In this document: positions 55,556 to 64,000 of the stretch, in pieces
Numbering within the stretch: the stretch's first letter is position 1
Layout: each line of letters begins with the position of its first letter
Source of the DNA: Ancylobacter lacus
Lineage (GTDB): Bacteria > Pseudomonadota > Alphaproteobacteria > Rhizobiales > Xanthobacteraceae
Direction: 5' to 3'
Assembly (NCBI RefSeq): GCF_018390635.1
Contig: NZ_JAHBGE010000008.1
Coordinates: forward strand, 62,001-126,000
DNA length: 64,000 bases
Notes under the pieces: model-generated
The model's input: the letters and a program-made list of their open reading frames with translations, nothing else
What the model was told of the DNA's origin: nothing
Databases searched by the model: none
Position numbers and translations under genes: made by a program

Positions 55556-58500
55556 TGGCCATCAACATTTCCGCCTGGTCGATCCGCAAGCCCATTCCCT
55601 CCATCGTCCTGTTCGTCGTGCTGACGGTGCTCGGCCTGTTCGCCTTCGGCGACGTGCCGATCACCCGCATGCCGAACATCGACGTGCCCATCGTCACGGT
55701 GCAGATCAACCAGTCCGGCGCGGCGCCGAGCGAGCTCGAGACCCAGGTCACCAAGAAGATCGAGACCACGGTGGCCGGCGTGCAGGGGGTGAAGCACATC
55801 ACCTCCTCCATCACCGAGGGCACCTCGCTCACCACCATCGAGTTCCAGCTCGAGACCCAGGTGGACCGCGCGGTGAACGACGTGCGCGACGCCGTGACCA
55901 AGATCCGCACCGAACTGCCACAGGACATCGACGAGCCGCTGGTGCAGCGCGTCGACGTCGAGGGCATGGCGATCGTCACCTATGCCGCCGAGGCGCCGAC
56001 GATGACGCCCGACGAGCTGTCCTGGTTCGTCGACGACACCGTCATCCGCGCGCTGCAGGGCGTGCGCGGCGTCGCCCAGGTGAAGCGCGAGGGCGGCGTT
56101 GACCGGGAAATCCGCATCGCGCTGAACCCCCAGAAGCTCGCCGCGCTCGGCGTCACCGCCGCGGATGTGAACCGGCAGCTCGTCGCGACCAATGTCGACC
56201 TCGCCGGCGGGCGCGGCGAGATCGGCACGCTGGAGCAGTCGGTGCGCACGCTCGGCGGCGCCGCCACCGTGGCCGACCTCGCCGAGACCCGCATCGCGCT
56301 GCCGGGCGGGCGCCAGGTCCGCCTCGCCGATCTCGGCACCGTGACGGACGGGGCGGCCGAGCCGCGGCTGTTCGCCCGGCTCGACGGCAAGCCGGTGGTG
56401 GCCTTCGGCGTCTACCGCGCCAAGGGCTTTTCCGACGTGGTGGTGGCGCAGAACGCCGAGGCGGAGCTGCGCCGGCTCGAGGCGCGCCATCCCGACGTGA
56501 CGATCACCCTCATCGACTCCACGGTGAAATACACCAAGGCCGACTATGAATCGGCCATGCACACGCTGGTCGAGGGCGCGGTGCTGGCGATCATCGTGGT
56601 GATGATCTTCCTGCGCGACTGGCGGGCGACGCTGGTCTCGGCGCTGGCCATCCCGCTGTCGATCCTGCCGACCTTCTGGGTGATGAACCTGCTCGGCTTC
56701 TCGCTGAACGGGGTCAGCCTGCTGGCGGTCACGCTGGTGACCGGCATCCTGGTCGACGACGCCATCGTCGAGATCGAGAACATCGTGCGCCACATGCGCA
56801 TGGGCAAGTCGCCCTACCGGGCCGCGATCGAGGCCGCCGACGAGATCGGCCTCGCCGTGGTGGCGACCACGCTCACCATCGTCGCGGTGTTCATGCCGGT
56901 CAGCTTCATGGGCGGCATCGCCGGCCAGTACTTCAAGCAGTTCGGCATCACCGTCGCCGTTGCGGTGCTGTTCTCGCTGGTGGTGGCGCGGCTGCTGACG
57001 CCGATGCTGGCGGCCTATTTCCTGCGCGACCATGGCCACCGCGAGAGCCATGACGGGCCGGTGATGCGGGGCTATGTCGCGCTGCTGCGCGCCTCGATCC
57101 GCCACCGCTTCGTCACCATCGCCGTGGGCATCGGGCTGTTCGCCGTCTCGATGTGGCTCTCCACCCTGCTGCCGTCCGGCTTCATTCCCAATGCCGACGT
57201 GTCGCGCTCGGTGCTGGCGGTGGAGCTGCCGCCGGGCTCGACCCTGCACACCACCCAGGATGTGGTGGACGAAATTTCGGCGCTGATGAAGAAGCAGCCC
57301 GAGGTGGCGAGCGTGTTCGCCACCGCCGGCTCGAATTCGGGCGCCGGCGGGGGCGGCGGGCAGAGCGCCGGCGAGGTCCGCAAGGCGACGCTGATCATCA
57401 ACCTCGTGCCCCGCGCCGACCGCACCGAGACCCAGAAGCAGTTCGAGAACCGGATGCAGCGCGTTATCGCCGGCCTGCCGGACCTGCGGTTCAATTTCGG
57501 CGCCTCCGGCGGCGCCGGCCCCGGCGGGCGCGAATTCACCGTCATCCTCTCCGGTTCGGACGGGCCGGCGGTGGAGAAGGCGGCGCTGGAGCTGGAACGC
57601 GAGATTCGGGCGAAGGCCCACGGCCTCACCAATGTCGTCACCTCCGCCGCGCTGGAGCGCCCGGAGATCCGGGTGGTGCCGAAGCTGGCGGAAGCCGCCG
57701 AGCTCGGCGTGTCGGTCTCGGACATCGCCCAGACCGTGCGCATCGCCACCATCGGCGATGTCTCGCAGAACCTCGCCAAGTTCTCGGCCGGCGACCGCCA
57801 GGTGCCCATCCGGGTGCAGCTCGACGAGGCGGCGCGGGCGGAGATCGGCACCTTCCAGACGCTGAAGGTGCGCACCGCCGCCGGCGCCTCGGTGCCGCTC
57901 TCGGCGGTGGCGGACATCGAGTTCGGGGTGGGCCCTTCCAGCCTCGACCGCTACGACCGCGCCCGGCGCATCGCCATCGAGGCCGACCTCGTCGGCAACA
58001 CCCAGCTTGGCGAGGCGCTGGCGGAGGTCTACGCCCTGCCGGCGGCCAAGCACCTGCCGCCCGGCGTGGTGCTGAAGGAGGCGGGCGACGCCGAGATCAT
58101 GGCGGAGGTGTTCGGCGGCTTCGCCATCGCCATGGCGGCGGGCGTGATGCTGGTGCTGGCGGTGCTGGTGCTGCTGTTCTCCGACCTGCTGCAGCCCATC
58201 ACCATCCTCGTCGCGCTGCCGCTCTCGGTGGGCGGGGCCTTCGTCGCGCTGCTGCTCACCAACAACGCCATGACCCTGCCGGTGGTGATCGGCTTCCTCA
58301 TGCTGATGGGCATCGTCACCAAGAACGCCATCCTGCTGGTGGATTTCGCGGTGGAATCGGTACGGCTCGGCCATGACCGCACCTCGGCGCTGATCGAGGC
58401 CGGCCGCAAGCGGGCCCAGCCGATCGTGATGACCACCATCGCCATGGCGGCGGGAATGGTGCCTTCCGCCATGGGGCTGGGGGAGGGCGCCGCCTTCCGC

Positions 58501-58746
58501 GCCCCGATGGCGATCGCGGTGATCGGCGGCCTGCTCGCCTCCACCGTGCTGTCGCTGGTGTTCGTGCCGGCGGTGTTCACGCTGATGGACGATGTCGGCC
58601 GCCTGTTCGGCAAGGTGTTCGGCCGCTTCGTCGGCGAGCGCGACGACCCGGAGGACGACCATCGGCGCGCCTCCGCGGCGGGCGCGGCGCCGCGCGGGGC
58701 TGAGGTCCAGCACGAGCTGCCGCCGCCCCGCATCGCGGCGGAGTGA
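55555..58746 (+). CDS. HAE1/AcrB-type RND efflux permease
   Basis: 1063 residues, normal for the family, starting [13 protein letters not shown]. Two sets of hydrophobic helices flank two large periplasmic loops. Conserved RND segments include [13 protein letters not shown] (proton-relay aspartates) and [14 protein letters not shown]. The pump exports amphiphilic compounds using the proton gradient. It starts as TGATG overlapping the adaptor stop. No outer-membrane factor gene follows, so a channel encoded elsewhere must be shared. Confidence 0.95.
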   Translation: MAINISAWSIRKPIPSIVLFVVLTVLGLFAFGDVPITRMPNIDVPIVTVQINQSGAAPSELETQVTKKIETTVAGVQGVKHITSSITEGTSLTTIEFQLETQVDRAVNDVRDAVTKIRTELPQDIDEPLVQRVDVEGMAIVTYAAEAPTMTPDELSWFVDDTVIRALQGVRGVAQVKREGGVDREIRIALNPQKLAALGVTAADVNRQLVATNVDLAGGRGEIGTLEQSVRTLGGAATVADLAETRIALPGGRQVRLADLGTVTDGAAEPRLFARLDGKPVVAFGVYRAKGFSDVVVAQNAEAELRRLEARHPDVTITLIDSTVKYTKADYESAMHTLVEGAVLAIIVVMIFLRDWRATLVSALAIPLSILPTFWVMNLLGFSLNGVSLLAVTLVTGILVDDAIVEIENIVRHMRMGKSPYRAAIEAADEIGLAVVATTLTIVAVFMPVSFMGGIAGQYFKQFGITVAVAVLFSLVVARLLTPMLAAYFLRDHGHRESHDGPVMRGYVALLRASIRHRFVTIAVGIGLFAVSMWLSTLLPSGFIPNADVSRSVLAVELPPGSTLHTTQDVVDEISALMKKQPEVASVFATAGSNSGAGGGGGQSAGEVRKATLIINLVPRADRTETQKQFENRMQRVIAGLPDLRFNFGASGGAGPGGREFTVILSGSDGPAVEKAALELEREIRAKAHGLTNVVTSAALERPEIRVVPKLAEAAELGVSVSDIAQTVRIATIGDVSQNLAKFSAGDRQVPIRVQLDEAARAEIGTFQTLKVRTAAGASVPLSAVADIEFGVGPSSLDRYDRARRIAIEADLVGNTQLGEALAEVYALPAAKHLPPGVVLKEAGDAEIMAEVFGGFAIAMAAGVMLVLAVLVLLFSDLLQPITILVALPLSVGGAFVALLLTNNAMTLPVVIGFLMLMGIVTKNAILLVDFAVESVRLGHDRTSALIEAGRKRAQPIVMTTIAMAAGMVPSAMGLGEGAAFRAPMAIAVIGGLLASTVLSLVFVPAVFTLMDDVGRLFGKVFGRFVGERDDPEDDHRRASAAGAAPRGAEVQHELPPPRIAAE

Positions 58747-58791
58747 GCCCACCCGGCGGCGCAGGCTGCCGGCGGCGTGGCGAACCCCATG

Positions 58792-58827
58792 AAAAAGCCG
58801 GCGCGGGTGCCCCCGCGCCGGCTTTTT
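58792..58827. terminator. Bidirectional terminator between the RND and Lon-domain genes
   Basis: A perfect 16-bp stem (AAAAAGCCGGCGCGGG / CCCGCGCCGGCTTTTT) with a four-base loop has T-runs on both strands. It serves both convergent genes. Confidence 0.96.
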
Positions 58828-58845
58828 CAGGCTCGCGGAGAGGGT

Positions 58846-59520
58846 CTACTGCAGCGGGGTGTTGTCGCCGCCGTCGGCGGTGCGCGCCAGCGTCATCTCG
58901 GTCACGGCGACCAGGATCTCGGCACGGGTCCTGAGGTCGGCGGCCTCCAGCAGCGCCTGCTTCTCGCGGGCGCCGAACGGCGACATCATGGCGAGGTTGT
59001 TCACCAGCGTCTCGTTCGGCGCGCCCTTGATGTTGTCCCAGTCCGCCTCGAGCTTGTTGGCGTCGAGATAGGAAGCAAGGGTGCGCAGGAGCTGGCCGCG
59101 ATCCACCTGATCGGCGCCGCGATTGGGTATGAAGTCATCGGCGAAGGCCGTGAAATCCACCCGTGCCCGGCGAAACGGGGTGTCGACCGCCAGCTCTTCC
59201 AGAAGCCGGAAGCGGGCGACCCCGGACAGGCTGAGCACATAGCGCCCGTCGCCGGTCTCGGCCAGCTCGGTGATGCGCCCGACGCAGCCCACCGCCGCCA
59301 GCGCCGGCCCGTGCGGCAGGGCGCCGCCGCGGGGATCGGACTGGATCATGCCGATCAGCCGGTCTCCCGCCATGGCGGCGTCGATCATCGCGAGATAGCG
59401 CGGCTCGAAGATGTTCAGCGGCAACTGGCAGCGGGGCAGCAGCAGCACGCCTTCCAGCGGAAAGAGCGGGACGCTGTCCGGCAGTTCGTCCGGTCCCTGG
59501 TAGGGGCGGTTCATCGGCAT
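58846..59520 (-). CDS. LON peptidase substrate-binding domain protein
   Basis: 224 residues consisting only of the Lon N-terminal domain. L-P-D-S-V-P-L-F-P-L-E-G-V-L-L-L-P and L-P-L-N-I-F-E-P-R-Y-L-A-M near 35-50 are typical. There is no ATPase or protease part. Such proteins are widespread and of unknown function. It is 61 bp downstream of the thioredoxin/TPR gene on the same strand, a neighbour pair common in Hyphomicrobiales. Confidence 0.93.
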   Translation of the reverse strand: MPMNRPYQGPDELPDSVPLFPLEGVLLLPRCQLPLNIFEPRYLAMIDAAMAGDRLIGMIQSDPRGGALPHGPALAAVGCVGRITELAETGDGRYVLSLSGVARFRLLEELAVDTPFRRARVDFTAFADDFIPNRGADQVDRGQLLRTLASYLDANKLEADWDNIKGAPNETLVNNLAMMSPFGAREKQALLEAADLRTRAEILVAVTEMTLARTADGGDNTPLQ

Positions 59521-59581
59521 GGTCGGTTCTCCGGACGGTGGTGCCGGGCGCGCGCCGCGCCCGGCCGGGGGCGGGCCGGCC

Positions 59582-60508
59582 TCAGGAGAACAGCAGCGAG
59601 GACAGGCGGCGGCGGCCGAGAAGGGTCATCGGGTCGGTCGGCCCCCACGCCTCGAAGAACTGGACGAGCTGCTTGCGCGCGCCGTCCTCGTTCCACGCGC
59701 GGTCCTTCTTCACGATGGCGAGGAGCTGGCCGATCGCCTCTTCCCGCTTGCCACGGGCGTTGAGCGCGAGGGCGAGGTCGAAGCGGGCCTGATGGTCCAG
59801 CGGGTCGGCGGCGACCTTTGCCTCCAGCCCGGCGAGGTCGCCGAGGGCGGCGGCGGCCTCCTCGATCTCGATGGCGGCGCGCACCGCGGCGATCGCGGCG
59901 TCGCCGGCGATGGCGGCCGGCACCGCGGCCAGCGTCGCCTTGGCCTGCTCGATCTGGCCGCTGGCGAGCTGGGCCCGGGCAATGCCGGCATGGGCCTTGG
60001 CGTTCTCCGGCTCCTCGCCCAGCACGGCGGCGAAAATCTCGACGGCGCCGACGAGATCGCCCTCGGCGAGGGCGGCCTCGCCGCTGGCGAGCACCTCGGC
60101 GATGTCGCCCCCGCCGGGGCCGCCCGCGGCCACCAGCTTGTCGACGAAGGCCTGCACCTGCCGCTCGGGCTGGGCGCCCATGAAGCCGTCGACCGGCTGG
60201 CCGTTGACGAAGGCATAGACCGTGGGCAGCGACTGGATGCCGAGCTGCTGGGCGACCTGGGGATGGTCGTCGGTGTTCATCTTGGCGAGGCGCACCTTGC
60301 CCTTGGCGCCGCGCACCACCTTCTCGATGACGGGGGTGAGCTGCTTGCAGGGGCCGCACCAGGGCGCCCAGAAATCGACGATGACGGGGCGGCGGCGGGA
60401 TTCCTCCACCACGTCCTTCATGAAGCTCCGGGTGGTGGTGTCGATCACCACATCGTCCCCGGCCGGCACACCCGCGGGGCCCGGAGTGGCGGACTGGTTC
60501 AGCAGCAT
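59582..60508 (-). CDS. Thioredoxin-TPR co-chaperone (CnoX/YbbN-like)
   Basis: 308 residues. The thioredoxin domain (about 20-125) has F-W-A-P-W-C51-G-P-C54-K. Tetratricopeptide-like helical repeats (about 140-290) rich in Ala follow. CnoX proteins of this architecture hold unfolding proteins and pass them to GroEL or DnaK. Whether both cysteines are redox-active here is unknown, but the C-G-P-C motif is intact, unlike S-x-x-C in E. coli YbbN. Confidence 0.92.
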   Translation of the reverse strand: MLLNQSATPGPAGVPAGDDVVIDTTTRSFMKDVVEESRRRPVIVDFWAPWCGPCKQLTPVIEKVVRGAKGKVRLAKMNTDDHPQVAQQLGIQSLPTVYAFVNGQPVDGFMGAQPERQVQAFVDKLVAAGGPGGGDIAEVLASGEAALAEGDLVGAVEIFAAVLGEEPENAKAHAGIARAQLASGQIEQAKATLAAVPAAIAGDAAIAAVRAAIEIEEAAAALGDLAGLEAKVAADPLDHQARFDLALALNARGKREEAIGQLLAIVKKDRAWNEDGARKQLVQFFEAWGPTDPMTLLGRRRLSSLLFS

Positions 60509-60576
60509 GGATCACCTCGGCTGGGCGGCTCGTTGTCGAGCGTTAAGATGGTTCTCCGGGCGGGGAATGCAACGGC

Positions 60577-61152
60577 TCACGCCGTCTCTTCCGTCCCCTC
60601 CGGCGCGCGCTTGGGCACGGCGAGAATCACGGGCTCGTGCCCGGTGGCGCGCAGGAAGCGCACCAGGTCGTCGCGCCCGATGGTGGTGGTCGAGGTGTTG
60701 CAGAGCGGATGGCAGTTGATCTGCGCGTGCTCCAGCAGCTCGGCGTCGAGCACCACCGTCACCCGGCCGGCGGTGTCGTTGATCGGGCCGAAGGCGGTGA
60801 CGGCGCCCGGCTTCACGCCCAGCACCTCCTCCAGCAGCTCGGCGCTGCCGAAGGACAGCCGGCTGGCCGCGCCGAGCGGCACGTGCAGGCTCTTGAGGTC
60901 GACCCGCGCCTCCTCCTCCACCACGACGAGGAAGAGCCGGCCCTTCTTGTCCTTGAGGAACAGGTTCTTGGTGTGCCCGCCGGCGATCTCGCCGCGCAGG
61001 CGCTGGGAATCCTCCACCGTGAAAAGCGGGGGGTGGTCCACCGTCACGGTGGCGATGCCGAGCTCGGCCAGCCGCGCGAAGAGATGCGGCGCGGCGGCGC
61101 GGGCGCTGTCGGTGGTCACGGCGGCGGCGGCGGGGGCGGTGGTGCTGGTCAT
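60577..61152 (-). CDS. Prolyl-tRNA editing protein (ProXp-ala/PrdX type, YbaK fold)
   Basis: 191 residues. H-P-P-L-F-T-V-E-D-S near 37-46 and the K-N-L-F-L-K-D-K-K-G-R-L-F-L-V-V stretch (64-79) are hallmarks of the free-standing editing domain. G-A-V-T-A-F-G-P-I-N-D and I-N-C-H-P-L-C-N-T-S-T follow. It hydrolyses mischarged Ala-tRNA(Pro), useful when ProRS lacks an insertion domain, as in many alphaproteobacteria. It diverges from the PuuD-like gene. Confidence 0.92.
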   Translation of the reverse strand: MTSTTAPAAAAVTTDSARAAAPHLFARLAELGIATVTVDHPPLFTVEDSQRLRGEIAGGHTKNLFLKDKKGRLFLVVVEEEARVDLKSLHVPLGAASRLSFGSAELLEEVLGVKPGAVTAFGPINDTAGRVTVVLDAELLEHAQINCHPLCNTSTTTIGRDDLVRFLRATGHEPVILAVPKRAPEGTEETA

Positions 61153-61251
61153 GGCGGTTTTCTAGTGCGGCGCCGGGAGGAAGGGAAGCGTTGACAGCCG
61201 GCGCCCGGCGCGGCCACATCGTCGGCCTCGCGCGGCAACAAGGCAGTCTCC

Positions 61252-62043
61252 ATGCGTCCCGTCATCGGCGTCGTCTCCGACGTGAAGCCCGGCTCCGGCC
61301 ATGTCACCCACGGTGTGACGGAAAAATACCTGTTCGCGGTGGCGCGCGGCGCGCAGACCTACCCGGTCATGCTGCCCGGCCGGCTCTCGGACGTCGACGG
61401 CACCATGAGCGAGACCGCGGTGCTGGAGGAGATCTTCGCCCTCGTCGACGGCATCTTCCTGCCCGGCAGCCCGTCCAATGTCGCCCCCGAACACTACGGC
61501 GCGGCGCCCTACGACCCGCCGCTGCCGTCCGACCCGCACCGCGACGTACTCTCGCTGCCGCTGATCCGCGCCTGCATCGAGCGCGGCGTGCCGCTGTTCG
61601 GCGTGTGCCGCGGCTTCCAGGAGATGAACGTGGCGCTGGGCGGTACGCTGCACCAGAAGGTGCATGAGCAGCCCGGCCATTTCGACCACCGCGAGGACGC
61701 CACCGGCACCATCGAGGCGCAATACGCCCCGGTCCACGAGGTCGCGCTCACCCCGGGCGGCGTGCTGGCCGGTCTCGCCGGGGCGACGCGGTGGAAGGTG
61801 AACTCGCTGCACGGCCAGGGTGTCGACCGGCTGGCGCCGGGCCTCGTGGTCGAGGCGCGGGCCGATGACGGGCTGGTGGAAGGCTTCCGGGTCAAGGACG
61901 CGCCGGGTTTCGCGCTGGCGGTGCAGTGGCACCCGGAATGGCGGTTCTGGGCCGATGCGCTGTCGAGCGGCCTGTTCGCCAGCTTCGGCGAGGCGGCGCG
62001 GGCCCGGGCGGCCGCCCGCCGCGGTCTGAAGGCGGCGGAATAG
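61252..62043 (+). CDS. PuuD-like gamma-glutamyl-GABA hydrolase (class I amidotransferase fold)
   Basis: 263 residues of peptidase family C26. The nucleophile elbow is G-V-C119-R-G, with Q-W-H-P-E-W near 223-228 supplying His and Glu. D-G-I-F-L-P-G-S-P-S-N-V-A-P-E is the substrate-side loop of PuuD-type enzymes. It splits gamma-glutamyl-gamma-aminobutyrate or a similar glutamyl conjugate. It is convergent with a GntR/FCD gene 35 bp away, which may control it. Confidence 0.88.
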   Translation: MRPVIGVVSDVKPGSGHVTHGVTEKYLFAVARGAQTYPVMLPGRLSDVDGTMSETAVLEEIFALVDGIFLPGSPSNVAPEHYGAAPYDPPLPSDPHRDVLSLPLIRACIERGVPLFGVCRGFQEMNVALGGTLHQKVHEQPGHFDHREDATGTIEAQYAPVHEVALTPGGVLAGLAGATRWKVNSLHGQGVDRLAPGLVVEARADDGLVEGFRVKDAPGFALAVQWHPEWRFWADALSSGLFASFGEAARARAAARRGLKAAE

Positions 62044-62078
62044 CGCGCGAGGCACCCGCACGGCACCGCCGCGCCGTT

Positions 62079-62753
62079 TCAGCCGCGCGCGGTGAACAGG
62101 TGGCCGATGCCGTCGCGGATGTCGTCCTCGATGGCGCGGCGCAGCCGGGCCTCGTCGCCCGCGCCGAGTGCCCGCAGCGCCTCGGCGTGGCGGTCCACCG
62201 GGTAGTGGCGCTCGAGGTCGGCCAGCGCCATGCGCATGAAGGGCCCGATCTGCAGCCAGATGGACTCGATCAGCGGCAGCAGCACGTTGTCCGGCCGGCC
62301 GCCATAGAGCGCGGCGTGGAAGGCGAGATTGGTCTCGATCATCGCCTCGGTGTCGCCGGTCTCCACCGCGATGTCGGATTCGCGGTTCAGCGCCTCCAGC
62401 CGCGCACGGAACGGGCCGTCGGCGTGGTCGAGCGCCCGGGCGGCGGCCTCGGTCTCCAGCAGGATGCGGGTGGTCACCAGCTCCTCGAAGCGCCGGGCGG
62501 TCATCTCCGGCACCCGGACCCGGCGGTTGTCGAGCAGCACCAGCGCCCGCTCCGCCACCAGCCGGCGCAGCGCCTCGCGCACCGGCATCGCCGAGACGCC
62601 GAGCGCCTCCGCCAGCCCGCGGATCGTCACCGCCTTGCCGGGGGGGAACCGGCCGGACATCACGGTGCGCCGCAGCCGGCGGAACACCCATTGCTGCACC
62701 GTCTCGCCCGGCAGGCGGGGGTCGTCGGCGAGGTCGAGCCGGGCCTGATCCAT
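62079..62753 (-). CDS. GntR/FCD transcriptional regulator
   Basis: 224 residues from the ATG at 62753. The winged helix-turn-helix (about 18-85) contains L-A-E-A-L-G-V-S-A-M-P-V-R-E-A-L-R-R-L, and the FCD helical domain (about 95-220) follows. It is the third FCD regulator in the window and is no closer to the other two than to typical family members. It lies tail to tail with the PuuD-like gene and head to head with the Trm112 gene; the target is unknown. Confidence 0.9.
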   Translation of the reverse strand: MDQARLDLADDPRLPGETVQQWVFRRLRRTVMSGRFPPGKAVTIRGLAEALGVSAMPVREALRRLVAERALVLLDNRRVRVPEMTARRFEELVTTRILLETEAAARALDHADGPFRARLEALNRESDIAVETGDTEAMIETNLAFHAALYGGRPDNVLLPLIESIWLQIGPFMRMALADLERHYPVDRHAEALRALGAGDEARLRRAIEDDIRDGIGHLFTARG

Positions 62754-62861
62754 TGAGGTCCTTGAAGCGACTGTCGAAGCTGACACCTTCGTTCTGACAT
62801 GTGGCGGTGGCAATGTCACAGTCCTGCCGATTCCCTGCCGCCGCCCCGCCCGGAGTTGCCC

Positions 62862-63077
62862 ATGTCCACCGATGCCCGCACCGGCCACGAGATCGACCCG
62901 AAGCTGCTTGAAATCCTGGTCTGCCCGCTGACGAAGGGACCGCTGGACTATGACCGCGACGCCCGCGAGCTGGTCTCGCGCCGGGCGCGGCTGGCCTATC
63001 CCATCCGCGACGGCATCCCGATCATGCTGGTCGAGGAGGCCCGCCGCCTCGAGGAGCCGGTGCCCGGCAAGGGCTGA
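62862..63077 (+). CDS. Trm112 family protein (UPF0434)
   Basis: 71 residues with the family pattern [18 protein letters not shown] near 12-29. The ending region [12 protein letters not shown] matches. Only one cysteine is present, so a zinc ribbon cannot form, as in other alphaproteobacterial members. Eukaryotic Trm112 activates methyltransferases; the bacterial role is unclear. It is usually found beside the ubiquinone hydroxylase gene, as here. Confidence 0.92.
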   Translation: MSTDARTGHEIDPKLLEILVCPLTKGPLDYDRDARELVSRRARLAYPIRDGIPIMLVEEARRLEEPVPGKG

Positions 63078-63100
63078 GGCCTGCCGTGCCGGCGGCGCCC

Positions 63101-64000
63101 CTACAGCGCCTGGCCGCGCAGCAGCTTCGGGGCCTGGCCACCGACCCCCGCGGCGTCGCGGATGAAGGCGTCCTTCAGCCGCGGCAGCCGCTCCACCACG
63201 CCGAGCCCGACGTCGCGCAGCAGCCGCAGCACGTCGGAGCGGTTCGAGAACAGGCGGTTGAGGCCGTCCGTCGCCACCCCCATGGTCAGCGTGTCGAAGC
63301 GGCGCCAGCGCTGGTAGCGCTCCAGCACCTCGACGCCGCCGAGGTCGAGCCCGAGCCTGCCGGCATCGGTGACCGCCTCCGCCAGCGCGGCGACGTCGCG
63401 CAGCCCCATGTTGAGGCCCTGGCCGGCGATGGGGTGGATGGTGTGGGCCGCATCGCCCACCAGCGCCAGCCGCTCCCCGACGAAGCGCCGGGCCATCTGG
63501 AAGCCCAGCGGGAAGGCGCGCGGGGTATCCAGAACCTCGATCGCCCCGAGCGCGAGACCGAAGCGCTGCTCCAGCTCGTCGTGGAACAGCACCGGGGGCA
63601 GCTCCAGCAGGCGCCGGGCGGCGGCGGTCGATTCGGTCCAGACGATGGAGCAGCGCCGTCCCGTCAGCGGCAGGACGGCGAAGGGCCCGGCGGGCAGGAA
63701 ATGCTCGATCGCCTTGCCCTCGTGGTCGCGCTCATGGCCCACCGTCAGCACGATGCCGGACTGGCCATAGGGCCAGCCCACCGTGCCGATGCCGGCCATG
63801 CTGCGCAGCCGGGAGCGGCCGCCGTCGCAGGCGCACACCAGCTCCGCCGCGACCGCCGCGCCGTCGTCCAGCGTGAGCCGCGCCGAGCGTCCTGCGCTTT
63901 CCAGCGCGGTGACGCCGGCATTCACCATCGCGATTCCCGCCGCCTCGGCGGCCTGTGTCAGGGCCGCCTGCAGCGCGGCGTTGGGCACCATGTGGGCGAA
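63101..64000 (-). CDS. UbiH/UbiF/COQ6-family FAD monooxygenase, 5' end missing
   Basis: About 300 C-terminal residues; the gene continues beyond the right edge. The second FAD motif G-E-R-L-A-L-V-G-D-A-A-H-T-I-H-P-I-A-G-Q-G-L-N-M-G is present. Upstream are C-A-C-D-G-G-R-S-R-L-R and M-V-P-N-A-A-L, all diagnostic of the ubiquinone-ring hydroxylases. It hydroxylates the aromatic ring during ubiquinone synthesis. Which ring position is modified cannot be told. It is convergent with the Trm112 gene. Confidence 0.92.
   Translation of the reverse strand, partial: FAHMVPNAALQAALTQAAEAAGIAMVNAGVTALESAGRSARLTLDDGAAVAAELVCACDGGRSRLRSMAGIGTVGWPYGQSGIVLTVGHERDHEGKAIEHFLPAGPFAVLPLTGRRCSIVWTESTAAARRLLELPPVLFHDELEQRFGLALGAIEVLDTPRAFPLGFQMARRFVGERLALVGDAAHTIHPIAGQGLNMGLRDVAALAEAVTDAGRLGLDLGGVEVLERYQRWRRFDTLTMGVATDGLNRLFSNRSDVLRLLRDVGLGVVERLPRLKDAFIRDAAGVGGQAPKLLRGQAL

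Noticed and set aside
55417-58752. Open frame of about 1100 codons antisense to the RND permease
   Set aside because: It is a GC-driven shadow of the permease gene. Its translation is His/Gln/Arg-rich without any known domain.

Overview
The window is a very GC-rich chromosomal segment with almost no intergenic waste. It most likely comes from an alphaproteobacterium of the order Hyphomicrobiales, possibly near Xanthobacteraceae (Ancylobacter/Starkeya/Xanthobacter type); this placement is inference. It rests on gene orders I associate with that class: proA-nadD-rsfS-rlmH-envC-ctpA-rppH; HIG1 protein/cob(I)alamin adenosyltransferase/etfB-etfA/3-hydroxybutyryl-CoA dehydrogenase; argH facing tlpA; and an SdhAF4-like (DUF1674) gene beside htpX. 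No phage, IS element, rRNA operon or CRISPR array is visible.

Layout. 1-5.4 kb: the end of an FtsX-type ABC permease, a Bax-inhibitor-1 protein, a stand-alone Cas2/SinR-like small protein, a DUF4239 membrane protein, a SABATH-type carboxyl methyltransferase and tRNA-Thr(CGT). 5.6-7.5 kb: htpX, an SDHAF4-like factor and a TerB protein. 7.6-12.4 kb: a tripartite tricarboxylate (TctCBA) uptake system with a GntR/FCD regulator. 12.9-18.6 kb: zwf-pgl-edd (Entner-Doudoroff entry, no eda here) facing mmsA. 18.7-26.1 kb: a hydroxyproline catabolic island with an orphan Bug-type binding protein, a GntR/FCD regulator, a DapA-like deaminase, a DadA-like dehydrogenase, 4-hydroxyproline epimerase, an enolase-superfamily dehydratase (probably cis-3-hydroxyproline) and a second proline-racemase-family protein with a Ser/Thr catalytic pair. 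26.1-29 kb: a MerR regulator diverging from a His-rich Zn/Cd/Pb P-type ATPase, with a clear MerR operator between them.

29-35.3 kb: argH, tlpA, a large MscS channel and an EamA exporter. 35.6-38.5 kb: a likely quinone/electrophile defence module (pirin, NAD(P)-binding protein, azoreductase) diverging from a single-cysteine HxlR regulator. 38.5-43.3 kb: 3-hydroxybutyryl-CoA dehydrogenase, etfA, etfB, a rhomboid protease, cobalamin adenosyltransferase and a HIG1 protein. 43.3-45.3 kb: tspO, a host-attachment-type protein and YihY. 46-53.5 kb: the proA-to-rppH housekeeping run. This includes a 122-residue protein that looks like the N-terminal remnant of a divergent polysaccharide deacetylase. 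53.5-58.8 kb: a tetR-MFP-RND efflux operon behind two identical 16-bp operators. 58.8-64 kb: Lon-substrate-domain protein, thioredoxin/TPR co-chaperone, prolyl-tRNA editing protein, PuuD-like hydrolase, a third GntR/FCD regulator, a Trm112 protein and a truncated ubiquinone hydroxylase gene.

The most distinctive parts are the three-branch hydroxyproline island, the Ser/Thr proline-racemase homologue, the operator architecture of the efflux and metal loci, and the orphan Cas2-like and SABATH genes at the left end.
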